The notes: a model not told the origin generated them from the letters alone. Shown: positions 1 to 10,947, counted from the stretch's first letter. The stretch is DNA of 64,000 nt from Pseudoips prasinana (GCA_951640165.1 OX621242.1:15369501-15433500); one strand, 5' to 3'. Program-made: numbers and translations.

Positions 1-73
1 TATTTCATATTTCTGTTTACCAAACAAATAACATAAATCTTGTATTATTATTATATAAAATAGTAGTCACCAT

Positions 74-74
74 T

Positions 75-105
<31 letters not shown>
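74..105. repeat. (CA)n microsatellite
   Basis: A dinucleotide CA run of about 32 bases with one interruption (an extra A). Nothing else is recognised in the first 240 bases. Confidence 0.9.
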
Positions 106-106
<1 letters not shown>

Positions 107-242
107 GCCACAATAGTCTAGCATTATAGTATGTTGAGCTGCAGATTATAAGATGCTGGTAAAATACTGGATTGGGAAAAACTTGATATCGGGATGTTTC
201 AGTTAAAAAAAAATTGACAGTATCAATCTGAAGTCTCAAAGT

Positions 243-455
243 TGGTACACAGTGCCTCTAAGAGTATGTAAGTCTGTTAGTACTGTACTTTCCCATTGTG
301 TGGGCTAGCTGCACTTTCTATCTCTTAATTTCAAGGTCATACAGGAGTATGACCTTGAAATTAAGAGATAGAAAGTGCACCTGTGTTTGTGCAGACACTT
401 GAACACTATAATACATAGATGCATTGATGGCTAATCTCTATTGTTCAGCATGAAT
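243..455 (+). mobile_element. tRNA-type SINE (family D), 3' part, carrying an internal hairpin
   Basis: This segment aligns by eye with the fuller copy at 19058-19441. The shared landmarks in order are the GTGCCTC(GG/TA)AGAG block, GATAGAAAGTGC(A/T)CCTGTGTTTG, ACTTG(A/T)(G/A)CACTATAATA and CTAATCTCTATTG. The tRNA-like head is missing. An inverted duplication (310-379) interrupts it. Confidence 0.7.
310..379. repeat. Perfect hairpin, 33-bp arms, 4-nt loop
   Basis: Left arm 310-342 and right arm 347-379 are exact reverse complements around the loop AGGA. The right arm is normal SINE family D sequence, so the left arm is the inverted extra copy. Confidence 0.9.
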
Positions 456-1485
456 AAAATTCGATCTGCCAGACATGATTGTTATATTATTATGTAAAAG
501 TTATAAACTTTAAAGTACAAGTGTGAAGATGGTAGTTCCAAATTGTTGTTGATTGACTGAATATGCCTGCAACTAATAAAAGTGGGAAGGAATGGTAGTG
601 CAATAACATAACACCCTTCCATGGAATGGCAGTGCTAATAAATATTTATAGATTTTTTTCTTAGTTCTTCATTTCAGACTAACAGAACCTATTTTTTACT
701 TAGTTTTGTTTTAATCTATTGATATTTAGTTACCCATTAGGAGTTGTGAAATTGATAGGATGGATAAATAAGTAGCTGGAGAGGTCAAGGGGATCAAAGT
801 GGTCTGTGAGAGGCTTCCGATCTTAGCCAACCTGCAGCTTTCTCTAGCTACCTCAGTACTCACACACACAGAAAAAGCTATGGCTGGTATTTTTTACCTG
901 CTTTTGCAGATTTTTATATTTAACTTTTTACATTGTGGTTGTGCAAATGTATCACAGGACTGTAGTCACCAAAAAGTAGTGATGTGATAAAAATAAAAGG
1001 AAAAGATATGCTTAACCCTTAATCAGCCACATATAGGGTTCATAATTCATTAGTTTTAGCTCTTATTACAACATAATAGTTTAAAATACTGGTAACTATT
1101 ATACCGTTGTGAAATTAATGGTTAATCAATCAGGATAACATTCTGCAAGATGATGGAATAGGTTCCACACACATTTATTACTTAACAAGTCATCTATGGG
1201 TGATGAATATAAAACAATAGTACTCATGCAAGTACTACAAGTTGAACAGCCACCCTAAGCAGCAGTCATTAGCATAAGCTTGAGCATATCCACTGGGGCC
1301 TTCCACCTCACAGAATATTCTGCAGTTAATGCATGTCTAAGTTTAATGTTGTAGGCTCAAGTGAGCAAAATTCCATGTGGATTAAAAGAGTTGAAGTTAA
1401 GGTATGGTAACAGCTTATCCTCAGGGGAGGCCTTATGCTGTGATGCCAACTTAGTAAATTTATAAAACCACTACTTAAGTTCATC
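456..1485. other. No gene or clear repeat recognised
   Basis: AT-rich sequence. No ORF here has exon-like flanks or a recognisable product. It is presumably an intron of, or the 5' flank to, the plus-strand gene whose exon begins at 1901. Confidence 0.5.
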
Positions 1486-1700
1486 ATCATTATCATATCA
1501 GCCGAATGACGTCCACTGCTGGACAAAGCGCCCCCCCCCCCCCAAAGATCTCCACAATTGCCAGTCTTGCACTATTCGCATCTAGCAGTTTCCAGTGACC
1601 CGTACAAGATCATCGGTACATCTTGTAGGAGGCCTGCCCATGCTGCATATTTTCCTTTCTGCCCCAACGGCCGTAGGTTCTATGGTAGGAAGTGTATTCT
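1486..1700 (-). mobile_element. RTE-type LINE 3' end fragment
   Basis: Read on the minus strand this is the 3' end of an RTE retrotransposon. It has the typical terminal sequence (TCCAGCAGTGGACGTCATTC, GGCTGATATGATAATGATG) preceded by the C-terminal coding remnant also seen at 40385-40560. A run of 13-14 C interrupts it at about 1531-1543. Confidence 0.75.
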
Positions 1701-1900
1701 GTATAAAATAAGATTTAAAAATATATGTTTTTTTTGTTATATGATCTGCAATGAGTCCTAGGACTTTGAGCAGATGAGTTGTAGATTATTGGCATGGTGA
1801 ATGTGCACTCCAATGAGAAATCAACTCCTGTGTAAGTGAAGCTACACCCTCTAGATTAAAAAATTAAAAAATAACTTTTCGTAAATTATTATATTTCCAG

Positions 1901-2028
1901 AACAATGCTACACTAAAGTGAAAAAAGAGACTGAAGAAATACAAGCCAAGATCAAAGAGAAGCTGGGAATCAACCCTATCGAAAATGAAATTATAGTTCT
2001 GTATGAGGGAGAGAGTGTCCCTAATGAG
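1901..2028 (+). CDS. Internal exon of an unrecognised small lysine-rich protein
   Basis: The exon runs from the acceptor TATATTTCCAG to the donor GAG|GTAATT, both GT-AG. It is open only in the frame that needs one upstream base, and gives about 42 residues including KVKKETEEIQAKIKEKLG and NEIIVLYEGESVPNE. It ends in phase 0 and joins in frame to the exon at 5200. Upstream exons lie outside the window or were not found. The charged first half could form a helix or coiled coil. I do not recognise the family. The short basic C-terminus after a KxxYW/RxQWF-like segment is reminiscent of small mitochondrial proteins, but this is only an impression. Confidence 0.7.
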
Positions 2029-2099
2029 GTAATTATTTTGTTTTGTGCGCACAGCAATGTATAATTAGAAGTTTAACAAATTAAATCAAGTATTTATCA

Positions 2100-2173
2100 G
2101 CATTAAAATATGATAATCAAGACTCTTTTAAGTCGCCTGACTTAAAAGAGTCTTGATTATCATATTTTAATGC
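2100..2173. repeat. Perfect hairpin, 35-bp arms, 4-nt loop
   Basis: Arms 2100-2134 and 2139-2173 are exact reverse complements around GCCT. The arms are AT-rich unique-looking sequence, not a recognised transposon end. Confidence 0.9.
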
Positions 2174-2204
2174 AGATATTCCTGAAAGGGGCTACATGAA
2201 AGAC

Positions 2205-2349
2205 ATTGGACACACCTGTGAATGAATGCTACTTGCATTCATTCACAGGTGTAAAAAGTTTTTTTTTACTGCAGATTAGGCAATCTACAGTAAAAAAAAA
2301 CTTTTTGTTTGTTGTGTGTTACTTGCATTCATTCACAGGTGTGTCCAAT
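2205..2349. repeat. Nested (double) hairpin
   Basis: Outer arms 2205-2229 and 2325-2349 are 25-bp exact reverse complements. A direct third copy of the same block sits at 2226-2252. Between them is a second hairpin (about 2253-2277 with 2283-2306) built on poly-A/poly-T flanks around CAGATT-AGG-CAATCTA. Two successive inverted duplications explain the arrangement best. Confidence 0.85.
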
Positions 2350-2751
2350 ATCTTTCCAAATGTATCCCCCATCAGGAATATCTTCTCACATTTAGCAACT
2401 AGATTTTATCAAGCTCCAGGGTTACTTGTTGTTTAAGTCGTGTTTCCCATGCACCTTTCATCAGCTGGCATGCCAGGGCATTTACATAGTTTCCATGCCT
2501 TTTCTTGTTGTTTGTCTCAACTTAGTTTCAGATTTACTCATTTTTGTATGACCATATAGTTGGTATCTTTGTCGTGATGGTGTGCATGTTCTTCAGGTAT
2601 TCAATGATAATAAATTAAATATAAGTCAGTTGTTTTACAGCTATATTATTTGGGCTAGCTAAAAAATTCACAAAGAAGGTGGATGTATGCTTTTTCTCAC
2701 GACTATATTTAGAGCTTATTATTTGACCTACAACTGTATTTATAGTGAGTT

Positions 2752-3165
2752 CTATTTCATCTTTGATAGGAATTGTGGGGTGCAGTTGAATGTGTGACCA
2801 ATAAGGCCATGCTCTCTTACCAATATAGTTGGTTTCTGTTGTACTACTACTACTTTAAACTGATTTCTATTGACCATTTTGTAAGTGAAATCTTTGTCTT
2901 CAGCTACAGTTTTTAATAGTATGGGAACCTTCATGACATCTTCAATTCCATAAAGAACTTACAGGTTGTTGGACAGGCAGGATGTTTTATAGGCTTTGTT
3001 GGTAGGTTCACATCTGCATCTTCTGTCAGATCAACTGGAAGTTCATTATACCTATAAGTTGCTGCTGGTGGTGGACTTTCAGATAATTTCGGCCGCTTAG
3101 TAAATCTTGGTTCAGGTATCATCTGCCAGCTTGATGTGAAGCTGTTTTCACCTTCATGTCCTTCC
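2752..3165 (-). pseudogene. Relic of a non-LTR retrotransposon ORF1 (gag-like)
   Basis: The minus strand encodes two blocks in different frames. The first (about 3165-2940) has a KRPKLSESPPP basic-proline stretch followed by KHPACPTTCKFFMEL. The second (2934-2752) has DVMKVPILLKTVAEDKDFTY, NQFKVVVVQQKP and LVREHGLIGHTF. This order (basic/proline region, a PPP-type motif, then a short globular segment ending near H-T-F/Y) is how the gag-like ORF1 of jockey-clade LINEs is built, and the frames would be joined by one frameshift near 2940. A GTAAGT donor-like sequence follows position 2963, so an exon of an antisense gene is the alternative. It lies inside an intron of the plus-strand gene. Confidence 0.45.
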
Positions 3166-3744
3166 AGATTCAGTATGTTGTATTATTGAAAACGTAGTAG
3201 TTAGGATCAGAACAGGACACAAATTGTTTATGATGGCAAATAATAGACAACATCATGTCGTGATCATAAAAGACATGGCCGGAATTTGTATAGAGCCATG
3301 CCCTAAAAAAAAGATTCAAGTACATTGACATACAGTACCTCATATAAAAGCTTACTTTACAATACTTTAAGTTTTATGATTGGAGAAGCGAGAGACGCGG
3401 TAAATAAGATATAACATTCCGAGTTTTATAGAGGAAAAAATCCAAGAAGAATGAAGAATGGGAAACCAGAAAGTTTCTTCACTAACCCAATACGACTTTC
3501 ATTCACATCAATATCAGTGAATGCCTAAATCTATGAAAATATATGGAACACTATCAATGTCAGTGTTCCATACATTTTCACAGAATTCTGGCGGTTGCGG
3601 GTATTTTTTATTTTAGTCTGATCTTAAGGCTTACTACAGATGACAGATATTGTTTGTCATATGCATGTATCCAAACACAGAGGCAGTTGTATTGCAACGC
3701 ATAGAATTATGCTGAAATTCCTTAGGTATTAATAACATTACTTA

Positions 3745-3917
3745 ATAAGTTTAATGTTGTGGTTCTGCGCGTGAGTAAGGTCGCCAGAGCTCATCGGGGT
3801 GTGGGGAAGGCTCAGCGACACTTGTTTGCTGACTCTTAAAGGCCGGCAACGCATCCGCGACGCCTCTGGTGTTGCGACTGGACACGCTTGCTTGTTTGTC
3901 TCCCTATAATAAAAAAA
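3745..3917 (+). mobile_element. Interspersed repeat (family H), 3' half
   Basis: Near-identical to 22310-22470. Shared landmarks are GAGTAAGGTCGCCAGAGCTC, CACTTGTTTGCTGACTCTTA, AAGGCCGGCAACGCA and the final CTTG.ACGTTTGTC.CC followed by A-rich sequence. It directly abuts the next repeat. Confidence 0.75.
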
Positions 3918-4722
3918 ACCGGCCAAGTGCGAGTCGGACTCGCCCATGAAGGGTTCCGTAGCAGCAAGTATTTCAGTTGATTAAATGAAAGGTAAATTAC
4001 GGTGTACGATTTATGACGTATTAAAAAGCTACTTACTAGATCTCGTTCAAACCAATTTTCGTTGTTAGTTTGCATAGTAATGTACATCATATATTTTAGA
4101 AGTTGCAGGGGGGCGGCTCATTTTACCACTTTGGAAGTGTCTCTCGCGCAAACTATTCAGTTTAGAAAAAAATGATATTAGAAACCTCAATATCATTTTT
4201 GAAGACCTATCCATAGATACCCCACTTGTATGGATACGATGAAAAAAAAAACTTGTGTGTACGTATGTACACGCGTTAGAAGTTATACTTCTTAATATAC
4301 AACTTGAACATAGTTATCAATTTTCATACCACCTAGAACTAACTTCATGCTGTTATTTTTACGATGCGCATCGTAAAAATTCACTGTGATACCACCTAGA
4401 ACTAACTTCATGCTGTTAAATATTTTGGTGTCGGTGTACGCGCGCATCGTAAAAATTCACTCTCATCATTTTTCTCCATCGCGCCAAAAGAAGTATAACT
4501 TCAAAAAATGTTTTAGTTTCCGCTCTATGTATGGGGAACCAAAATTATTGTTATTTTTCAATTTTTTGTGTGAAAATCTTAATGCGGTTCACATATTACA
4601 TCTACTTATCAAGTTTCAACAGTATAGCTGGAAAAAAGTGGCTGGGACATACGGACGTACAGACAGATCATGACGGATCTATAAGGGTTCCGTTTTTTGC
4701 TATTTGGCTACGGAACCCTAAA
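3918..4722 (+). mobile_element. Non-autonomous repeat with GGGTTCCGTA termini
   Basis: It begins with AACCGGCCAAGTGCGAGTCG and GAAGGGTTCCGTA, and ends with ACATACGGACGTACAGACAG and CTACGGAACCCTAAAA, so the ends form an inverted repeat (AGGGTTCCGTA/TACGGAACCCT). I know this terminal pair as a very common lepidopteran repeat. Internally a block (ACCACCTAGAACTAACTTCA plus a following CGCATCGTAAAAATTCACT) is directly duplicated at about 4328 and 4391. The ORFs here are incidental. Confidence 0.75.
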
Positions 4723-5199
4723 AAGTAACCAAAAACCACACAGAATCAATTAACACTTTTTTGGCATTTTTTGTCGCCTGTTCTAGAAAAATGTAATTGT
4801 TGCGATTTATTTTAGTTTATTTTACAAGTAATCTTCACATATTAAGAATTGCTGTACATTTATGTATTCTGAATTGATTCAGGGCAGAATCGGGCCATTC
4901 TTTATCTATTTGGCTCATCAGTTAAGTTTAAGCAATAAGGCAGAGTTTGTATTGCGCTAAACAAATCAGCAGGCGCTAGAACTAAATTACGCATGTTTAT
5001 TAAAACTGGTTCAAAAAGTACTCTGCGTAATTCAATATAATTAGAACCTTTCATTTGCAGTGTAATATATATAATTTTTAATTACGAACTTCAACATTCC
5101 TATTTTTCTTTGTGGCGTCCATTCCTATTATACTATATTTCCTGAATATTTTATTTTTTCATTTTTATTGATTAATTATTATTCATGTTTGCATTACAG

Positions 5200-5337
5200 C
5201 CCAAAGAATATTGGAAAGGCAAGAGAATAATTGAGATGAAAAAAGAGAGACCACAGTGGTTCAGTAAGAATCTGCTCCAAAAAACCACACAACAACCTTC
5301 AAAGTCAACAGATGTTAAGCCAACTGATTTAGCGTAA
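5200..5337 (+). CDS. Last exon of the unrecognised lysine-rich protein
   Basis: Acceptor TTGCATTACAG leads into an in-frame continuation of the exon ending at 2028. It encodes 45 residues beginning PKEYWKGKRIIEMKKERPQW and ending KPTDLA, then TAA. With the previous exon this gives an 87-residue C-terminal part. The sequence is strongly basic, with a WKGKRxIEMKKERPQWF block that looks conserved, followed by a Thr/Gln/Ser/Lys tail. I cannot name the family. The reading frame is intact and flanked by good splice sites and a poly(A) signal, so the gene looks functional. Confidence 0.7.
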   Translation, partial: PKEYWKGKRIIEMKKERPQWFSKNLLQKTTQQPSKSTDVKPTDLA

Positions 5338-5393
5338 CACACAATACTTAGAATTAGTGTCATTATTATATTAATACCATGTAGAAAGCAACA

Positions 5394-5399
5394 AATAAA
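5394..5399 (+). terminator. Poly(A) signal of the plus-strand gene
   Basis: AATAAA lies 57 bases after the stop codon, followed within 15 bases by a second ATAAAG-type motif. Confidence 0.65.
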
Positions 5400-5404
5400 A
5401 TAAA

Positions 5405-6845
5405 GAGTTAATTAAAATAATTTATTGTAATTTCTCGACCCATCGAAGACAATTACCTTTTTTAAAGTAAGAAGATAAAGTCCTGACAACATTTAATTGG
5501 CTCCCAAGTAGAGTCTTTACGACTCTGTTAACGTTACAAAAACTATATGCCAATTTAGACTATAATTCAATCACAGAAAAAATACTTTTGCTTGATCACT
5601 ACACCAAACAGTATACTATTATTTGACGAAGGGTCAGATAGGATGTTATATCACACGATAATACAGTCCAAAGCCGAGATAGCTTGTACAGCGGAGCTAG
5701 CATGGCGACGAACTCCTCTATAGCGTCCGAGCAATGAAATTACAGAAAACACGCTAGCAATTCGCGTGATTCACGCTGCAGTCTTCTTAGCCATGTTAAC
5801 TCAGCTAAGCCTACCCAACAGGTTCTAGAGATATTTTAATAACAGTGAATATTCGTACGTTTGAAAAACTACCTTATTACTACAGAAAAAGGCTGAGTTT
5901 CGCTTGTTCCGAAAAGCTTAAAGCTCTATGCTTTAAGCATAAGGCCCCAGGGTTGAAATCAGCTTACAGTTTTAGTACTGGCAGTAAACCTTTGGAGATA
6001 TGTAAAAGAGCTGAGCCTAGATGTATTAACCACTTTCTGGTACTATATTGCTCTTAAGTAGTTATAAGAAATGGTTTTATGTTGATTCTAAGAATTCATA
6101 CCTTACCTACCATACCAACCTACCTTATTCCTTGTACTATTTTTTACACCAGGTTAAACTGAAACAAAGTGTTCATATAAGTATACAATATTTTATTAGA
6201 GAACTTGGAAGGTGTCTAACCAAAACAAAGCTTTGCATTAGTTCTATATATTAGAGATAAATAATTGATATCCCATAGTTCTGGCTCCATTCTCATTTGC
6301 ACTTAAATTTACAACTCACTTGAAACATGTCTGAAACTGAAAATAGATACTTTTTAGGTCGAAACGCCATTATTTTCAGATGAGGTCAAGTTGTTTCAGA
6401 AACCTTATTAGCTATTAAAGTTCTCTAAGTTTTGATTTAAGAAAGGCTTCCAACCGAATTTCATCTTTAAATGTGAACCATGCCTAAATTGATTGAAATG
6501 TCGAAACAAATAATTTTATCAGACTTATAGTTTATAATATTGGAAAACCTCATAACTAATAAAGTTATTATTTAAGAAAATTTACACCTAAGGGGATGAA
6601 GATAAATTTAGGCACACACAAAGTAACATGTCCAATGTCCATGGAAATAATAAAGCTATCCTATATATGTGTTACATGTGAGTCCATGGGGACTCTCTAT
6701 GTATAAAGTAGAATATAATTTGTAAAAAAAACTAATACTTATCCATTGGAATGTGAAAAAATCTAATATAATGATACTGCTGGTATAGAAGAATATTTTA
6801 AGTACAATTAATTGATTCTGCCATTATCACATTCTTCTAGATTAT
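5405..6845. other. Intergenic; nothing recognised
   Basis: AT-rich spacer between the plus-strand gene and the 6.8-kb TIR element. The segment near 5700 (ATGGCGACGAACTCCTCTAT) resembles part of the hairpin arm at 59582, so it may be an old repeat. Confidence 0.5.
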
Positions 6846-7018
6846 AGTGCGGTCGCGAAGCTTTTTCGTACAATGTGTCTCTTTACCTACTAACAGTGGT
6901 TTCCAAACACTTTTATTAAATTTTCATTCAATATTTAAAAGAGAAAACAGAACTTACTGTTGCAGGTAAAAGGTTTGTATCCCTTAAGAGGGTTTCATCT
7001 GTGCTCCGCGACCGCACT
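6846..7018. mobile_element. Candidate MITE with 12-bp terminal inverted repeats
   Basis: AGTGCGGTCGCG at 6846-6857 and its exact complement CGCGACCGCACT at 7007-7018 bracket 149 bp of AT-rich sequence. No second copy is seen in the window, so the transposon assignment rests on the termini alone. Confidence 0.5.
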
Positions 7019-8276
7019 GTAGTAAAACACCAAATATTGTTAAATTAGATTCCATAAGCAACTACAACCATGTACTATTGGGCGAAACATTCGCTTGTTT
7101 TAATAAATAGTTAGTCCCATTCTAAAGTTTTAGAATGTATATTTTAGCTATAATTAAAACATGTATAATGTCTTACTTAACATACTGATGGAGAATTTGT
7201 ATCTACTAGTTTATCAACAATTGTATAGTTAGGATCAGAACTAATACATGTTACATTTTTGGAAAAACAGTTCGCACTTTTTGACTTCATGAACCTAGGA
7301 GACCTATGAACTCTAAAAAGTGACAACACAAATGTTACTTGGGTCACTTCTGTTCTTAACTACCCAGTTATTATGAAGCTTAACTAGCTAGCTCTATGCA
7401 ACAGTTCGAATTGTGGGTAAGTTTTTAAGTGAGTTCTTTAACTTATAACATGTTTTAAAATATTTCACATTAGTCATTCAATATGACTTGTTTCCACAAA
7501 TTAGTATTATTAACCTATTTATTGGCAATTTCTTATATTATGGAAATGACATTATCTAAAAACCCTTAGAATAACAGCTTATGTTCACTAACTACATTGT
7601 CTAGGACTGTAGCTTTGTTTTAAAATGTATGCCATTCCTTAACATAAATGGCCTGGGGCCGAGCTAATTAGAGTAAAATAAATAGTAAGAAGAAATTTAA
7701 GATATAAACTGCAAAGTATTCAAGTAAACATTATTGTTCTATAAACTAATCTTACATAAGTATTTTGCAATTGATTTGGTTGGATTATATAATTTCAGGA
7801 AATGTATAGCACTTATCAATTTTCAAACAAGAAGCAACAAATGCACACTGCTCTGTTGCAGTCTTTTGGGCAGAAGTCTAATATACAGACCTAATGGTAA
7901 AAGCTAAGGACAACTTTCAAATTGAAATATCTTAAATATAAATCAGTAATGTCTCTAGAGTTACTGTTACCAACCCGTAAACTATGGTAAACACTGACCA
8001 TTAGGTGGGTTGTTATCTTGTTTATCAATTTAGTTATATATATGACAAAATCAGCAAATAAAACTTTATTTATGTAAAAGAAATAAATACACAATGTTCT
8101 GTATCATTCAGTGCCCAGCTCAAAACCTCTTATAATTAGGAGTAACACTGCTTTCTAAAAACTTCCCTATGACCCTAAAAAGCTAAAACAAATTAGATAA
8201 CATTTCCCAAAGGTGATATGGGGACAGTCAAATAATTTGTTAAATAATTTTGAACAATATTCATGTGAATTCTAAA
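7019..8276. other. Intergenic; nothing recognised
   Basis: AT-rich spacer with no exon-like ORF or recognised repeat. It lies downstream of the minus-strand gene at 8578. Confidence 0.5.
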
Positions 8277-8338
8277 ATATTCAGCATCTATAAAATATAT
8301 GTTGTACAGTCAACATGTATTTTATAGATGCTGAATAT
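8277..8338. repeat. Hairpin, 28-bp arms with one mismatch, 6-nt loop
   Basis: Arms 8277-8304 and 8311-8338 flank TACAGT. It sits 240 bases beyond the stop codon of the minus-strand gene and could fall in its 3' UTR. Confidence 0.85.
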
Positions 8339-8577
8339 AACCATAATTTCAAGCAAATTAATTTCTAACTAATAACATATTGCACAAATATTTTTTGTAA
8401 AGAGGTCTTTGAACAGCAACAGGAGACTTGACTCAGGTATAGCAAGCAGGTGATATCGTTAGATAAGTTTTGGATCTAATATTAAATACATTTAATCAAA
8501 AACAACCAATAAAAATTTGAACTATCTGGAATAACTCAATTTATAAAGTTAAAACTTAACTAAAAATGAATTATTAT

Positions 8578-8942
8578 TTAAATATTATTATCAAAAGAAT
8601 TAGTCAAATGATCATAATTATCTATAATTGAATCTGGCTCGGTATCACCTAGGAAATGGTTTTCAACATGGGACTGGAATTCAGCAAAAACTACATCCCT
8701 TTGGAATGTTTGGCCACACATTGGACATATTTTATCACATGGTTCTTCCATATACTTCTCACTCTCTTCTAAGATACTTTTTTTGAATGCAGAAGTATTG
8801 AGTTCACTGAAGTTATTGTTATAGGTACTGGAATCAGCAGGTGTCGCCCAGTTTATGAGGCTATCACTGGTTTCTATTTCTTTATGTTCTGAAGATGTCA
8901 CTTTAGCATTGTTGGCAATACATGTGGGACATTTGTAGCCAT
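8578..8942 (-). CDS. spn-F: spn-F exon 2 (zinc-finger C-terminus)
   Basis: Acceptor AATTATTTCCAG on the minus strand, then 121 codons and TAA. It carries both Cys pairs: CPTC at the start of the exon and CPMC about 75 residues later, with the following histidines in ESQ/HVENH context. An acidic, Ser/Thr-rich linker separates them. This is consistent with one CCHH-type finger (CPMC-x17-H-x3-H) and an extra CxxC. Confidence 0.8.
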
Positions 8943-10742
8943 CTGGAAATAATTATTATTAAGATTAAGTTACTTGATAAAATATTGATAACAATAAAAT
9001 AAAATGTCAAGTGTTAGATTAATATTTCTATGCAAAAATGCAGGAGAAAATATGGTTAGGCTTGGTCTTACTTAATAAACTACATGTTTAAGCTTTTGAA
9101 CATCACAGTTGCATACATGCTGGACACATTTTGGTTTGTTAACAATAATTTTCCACATGTCAGGGCATGAATATAATTAATTCCTTTTTTTTATTTAGTA
9201 TCCTCCTGAAATATAATTAAATTATATTCCTAAACCATTATTCCATGGGTCCACATTCAAAACAAAAAGTCCTTGTAACTTGTTTCATATATACTGACTA
9301 GCTTGTGGGGCTAATGTTTAGTGACACTGACTGCTAAGCCAGAGGTAGTAGGTTCGATACCCACCCCTTTGTGATGAGCTTGATTATTGTTCTATGTTTG
9401 GGTGTAATTTATCTAAATCTTTATTTTCTTTAATTTTCACGGGGTTTTATGACGTCATCTTGTGGTTTACGATTAGAACAACAATTTCTTTCCTGAAAAG
9501 ACTTTCCTCCGAGCTACCCTTTTGTAAATATAGAGTATTTTGTAAAAAAATGGAAAAAGTTCAAAAGCCCCTAACTCGCAAACGGTGCGTCGTAGGACCA
9601 TGCATCTCAAGACCTGAATGATTGCTAGGGTTAAGGTAAATAAGTTGCTAAAAAAAATTGGGAATACTAAAACAAAAAAAAAAGAATATGTTTTCGTAGC
9701 GGCTCATAATGCCCCAAAGCATATACTCCAACTCCTACAATCCGCCCCTAAGAATACCCACTGACCGAAGTATATAAGTATATTATTAGTTGTCTTGTTG
9801 CCAAAGTACAGGCTCAGCCTAGTTCGGGATCTGAAGGTAATGTGTTAGTTGTCCCAAGATATTCATTAATTATATAAGTTAGAGACCTGTGACAAAAGTA
9901 TGGACAGACAGACATGAGGGAATGCAATAGGATCCAGATTTTCCATTTAGGTACAACACCATAAAGAATATTAAATAGAATAGATTTTCAATACTACCTC
10001 TCAAAATAGTTTCAACCCTGGAAATTATTAATTTTAAATCTGACTCCTGTTGTGCTAATTCTTTCTTTAAATTTTGTAGTTTTTCTGTTTGAGTTCGAAT
10101 TTCCTTTAATGAATCTGTTGCTGGGTCTTCAATATAGGTAAAACCAATTGAATCTACATTCAGAAGGTCATCATCAATATCTTGAAGTTGAGTCATTTGT
10201 TCATATTGGTCAACTAACTGGGACTTTTCTTGTATGTAGCTATTTATTAATTTAAGTGATATTTCCTCAAGGCTTGACTCTGAATATTTTTCTTGATAAT
10301 TAGCACTATTTTTAGGTGTGCTGTGAATGTATGTATTAGTACGAACCAAAGGCTGCTTTGTATACCCTTTACTTGTCTTCTCTGGACCTTTTATGGCAGC
10401 AATCTTATTCCACAAATTTTTGTTTTCACATTGTACCATAAACACATGATGCATGAGTTTAGACTTTTGTTTGTTAAGTTCTGCAATTTTCTGATGGAGA
10501 GCCAGTTTCTCATCTTCTTGCAGTGGAACATGAGATGGTGGTGGGCATTCAGAAGCTTTCACTACATCCAGTTTCAATCGCATATTATCAGTTTCCAATG
10601 CATTTATTCTCCTTTGTAATAACAAACAACGATCTCTCATGGCATGTAAGGCCAATTCATGAACACTTACATTATTATCACCTTTTAGTGTCGTTTGAAA
10701 AGTAGAATCATTGTTAAAGCTAACAATGGACGATGAGTCCAT
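8578..10742 (-). CDS. spn-F: Spindle-F-like coiled-coil/zinc-finger protein (complete gene, two exons)
   Basis: Two exons (10742-9998 and 8942-8578, minus strand) join in frame (G|AT gives Asp) into 369 residues. The N-terminus starts MDSSSIVSFNND. A coiled coil begins at about residue 27 (HELALHAMRDRCLLLQRRIN, then LETDNMRLKLD), with a second at about 75-110 and a third near 220-248. A C-terminal zinc module has KCPTC just after the junction and CPMCGQTF..H..H near the end. In Drosophila, Spindle-F is an IKK-epsilon (Ik2) substrate that organises microtubules and is needed for oocyte and bristle polarity and dendrite pruning. The RC-LQRR-x8-N-RL block, coiled-coil architecture and total length (about 364 residues in fly, from memory) support the match. 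TAX1BP1/CALCOCO-type coiled-coil zinc-finger adaptors are the alternative. The start is the first ATG, within 30 bases of an upstream stop-rich region. Confidence 0.7.
8943..9997 (-). other. spn-F intron with an interrupted SINE
   Basis: GT-AG intron of 1055 bases. A tRNA-headed SINE (family S3) is split on the plus strand: the head at about 9303-9415 includes the B-box-like GGTTCGATACC, and the tail at about 9765-9840 includes GCCAAAGTACAGGCTCAGCC and GTTAGTTGTCCCAAGATATT. About 350 bases of unassigned sequence separate them. Confidence 0.65.
9998..10742 (-). CDS. spn-F: spn-F exon 1 (coiled coils)
   Basis: ATG at 10742-10740 to the donor AGAG|GTAGTA at 9997. The open frame runs on into the intron to 9879, but that extension is hydrophobic and unlike the rest. 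Splicing at 9998 gives the phase needed by exon 2. Confidence 0.8.
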
Positions 10743-10947
10743 ATTGCATAGGAATTAGGTACTTTTTCGTCATCAGAAAACAAAAAACAATCCGGCTTAA
10801 AGCAAACATTCAAATATTATCGGGCAACAAGTATTTTTTATTATTATTGAAACAAAAAACGACTAAAAATGCAAATTCCTAATCATGAATTGACAAGGCC
10901 TTCACTTTGTTTATTCTGTCAATTTGACAAACCGAAATTGACGTTTT

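Larger units (their letters stand above)
2029..5199 (+). other. Intron of the unrecognised plus-strand gene
   Basis: A GT-AG intron of 3.2 kb. It contains two hairpins (2100-2173, 2205-2349), an antisense LINE ORF1 relic (2752-3165), a repeat of the 22.2-kb type (3745-3917) and a GGGTTCCGTA-bounded repeat (3918-4722). Nothing is recognised between 4723 and 5199. Confidence 0.7.

Noticed and set aside
4386..4728. Overlapping ORFs of 95 and 65 codons
   Set aside because: Both lie in a common non-autonomous repeat and its terminal inverted repeat.
9303..9375. tRNA gene
   Set aside because: A and B box-like segments are present, but this is the head of a SINE repeated elsewhere. No acceptor stem can be formed.
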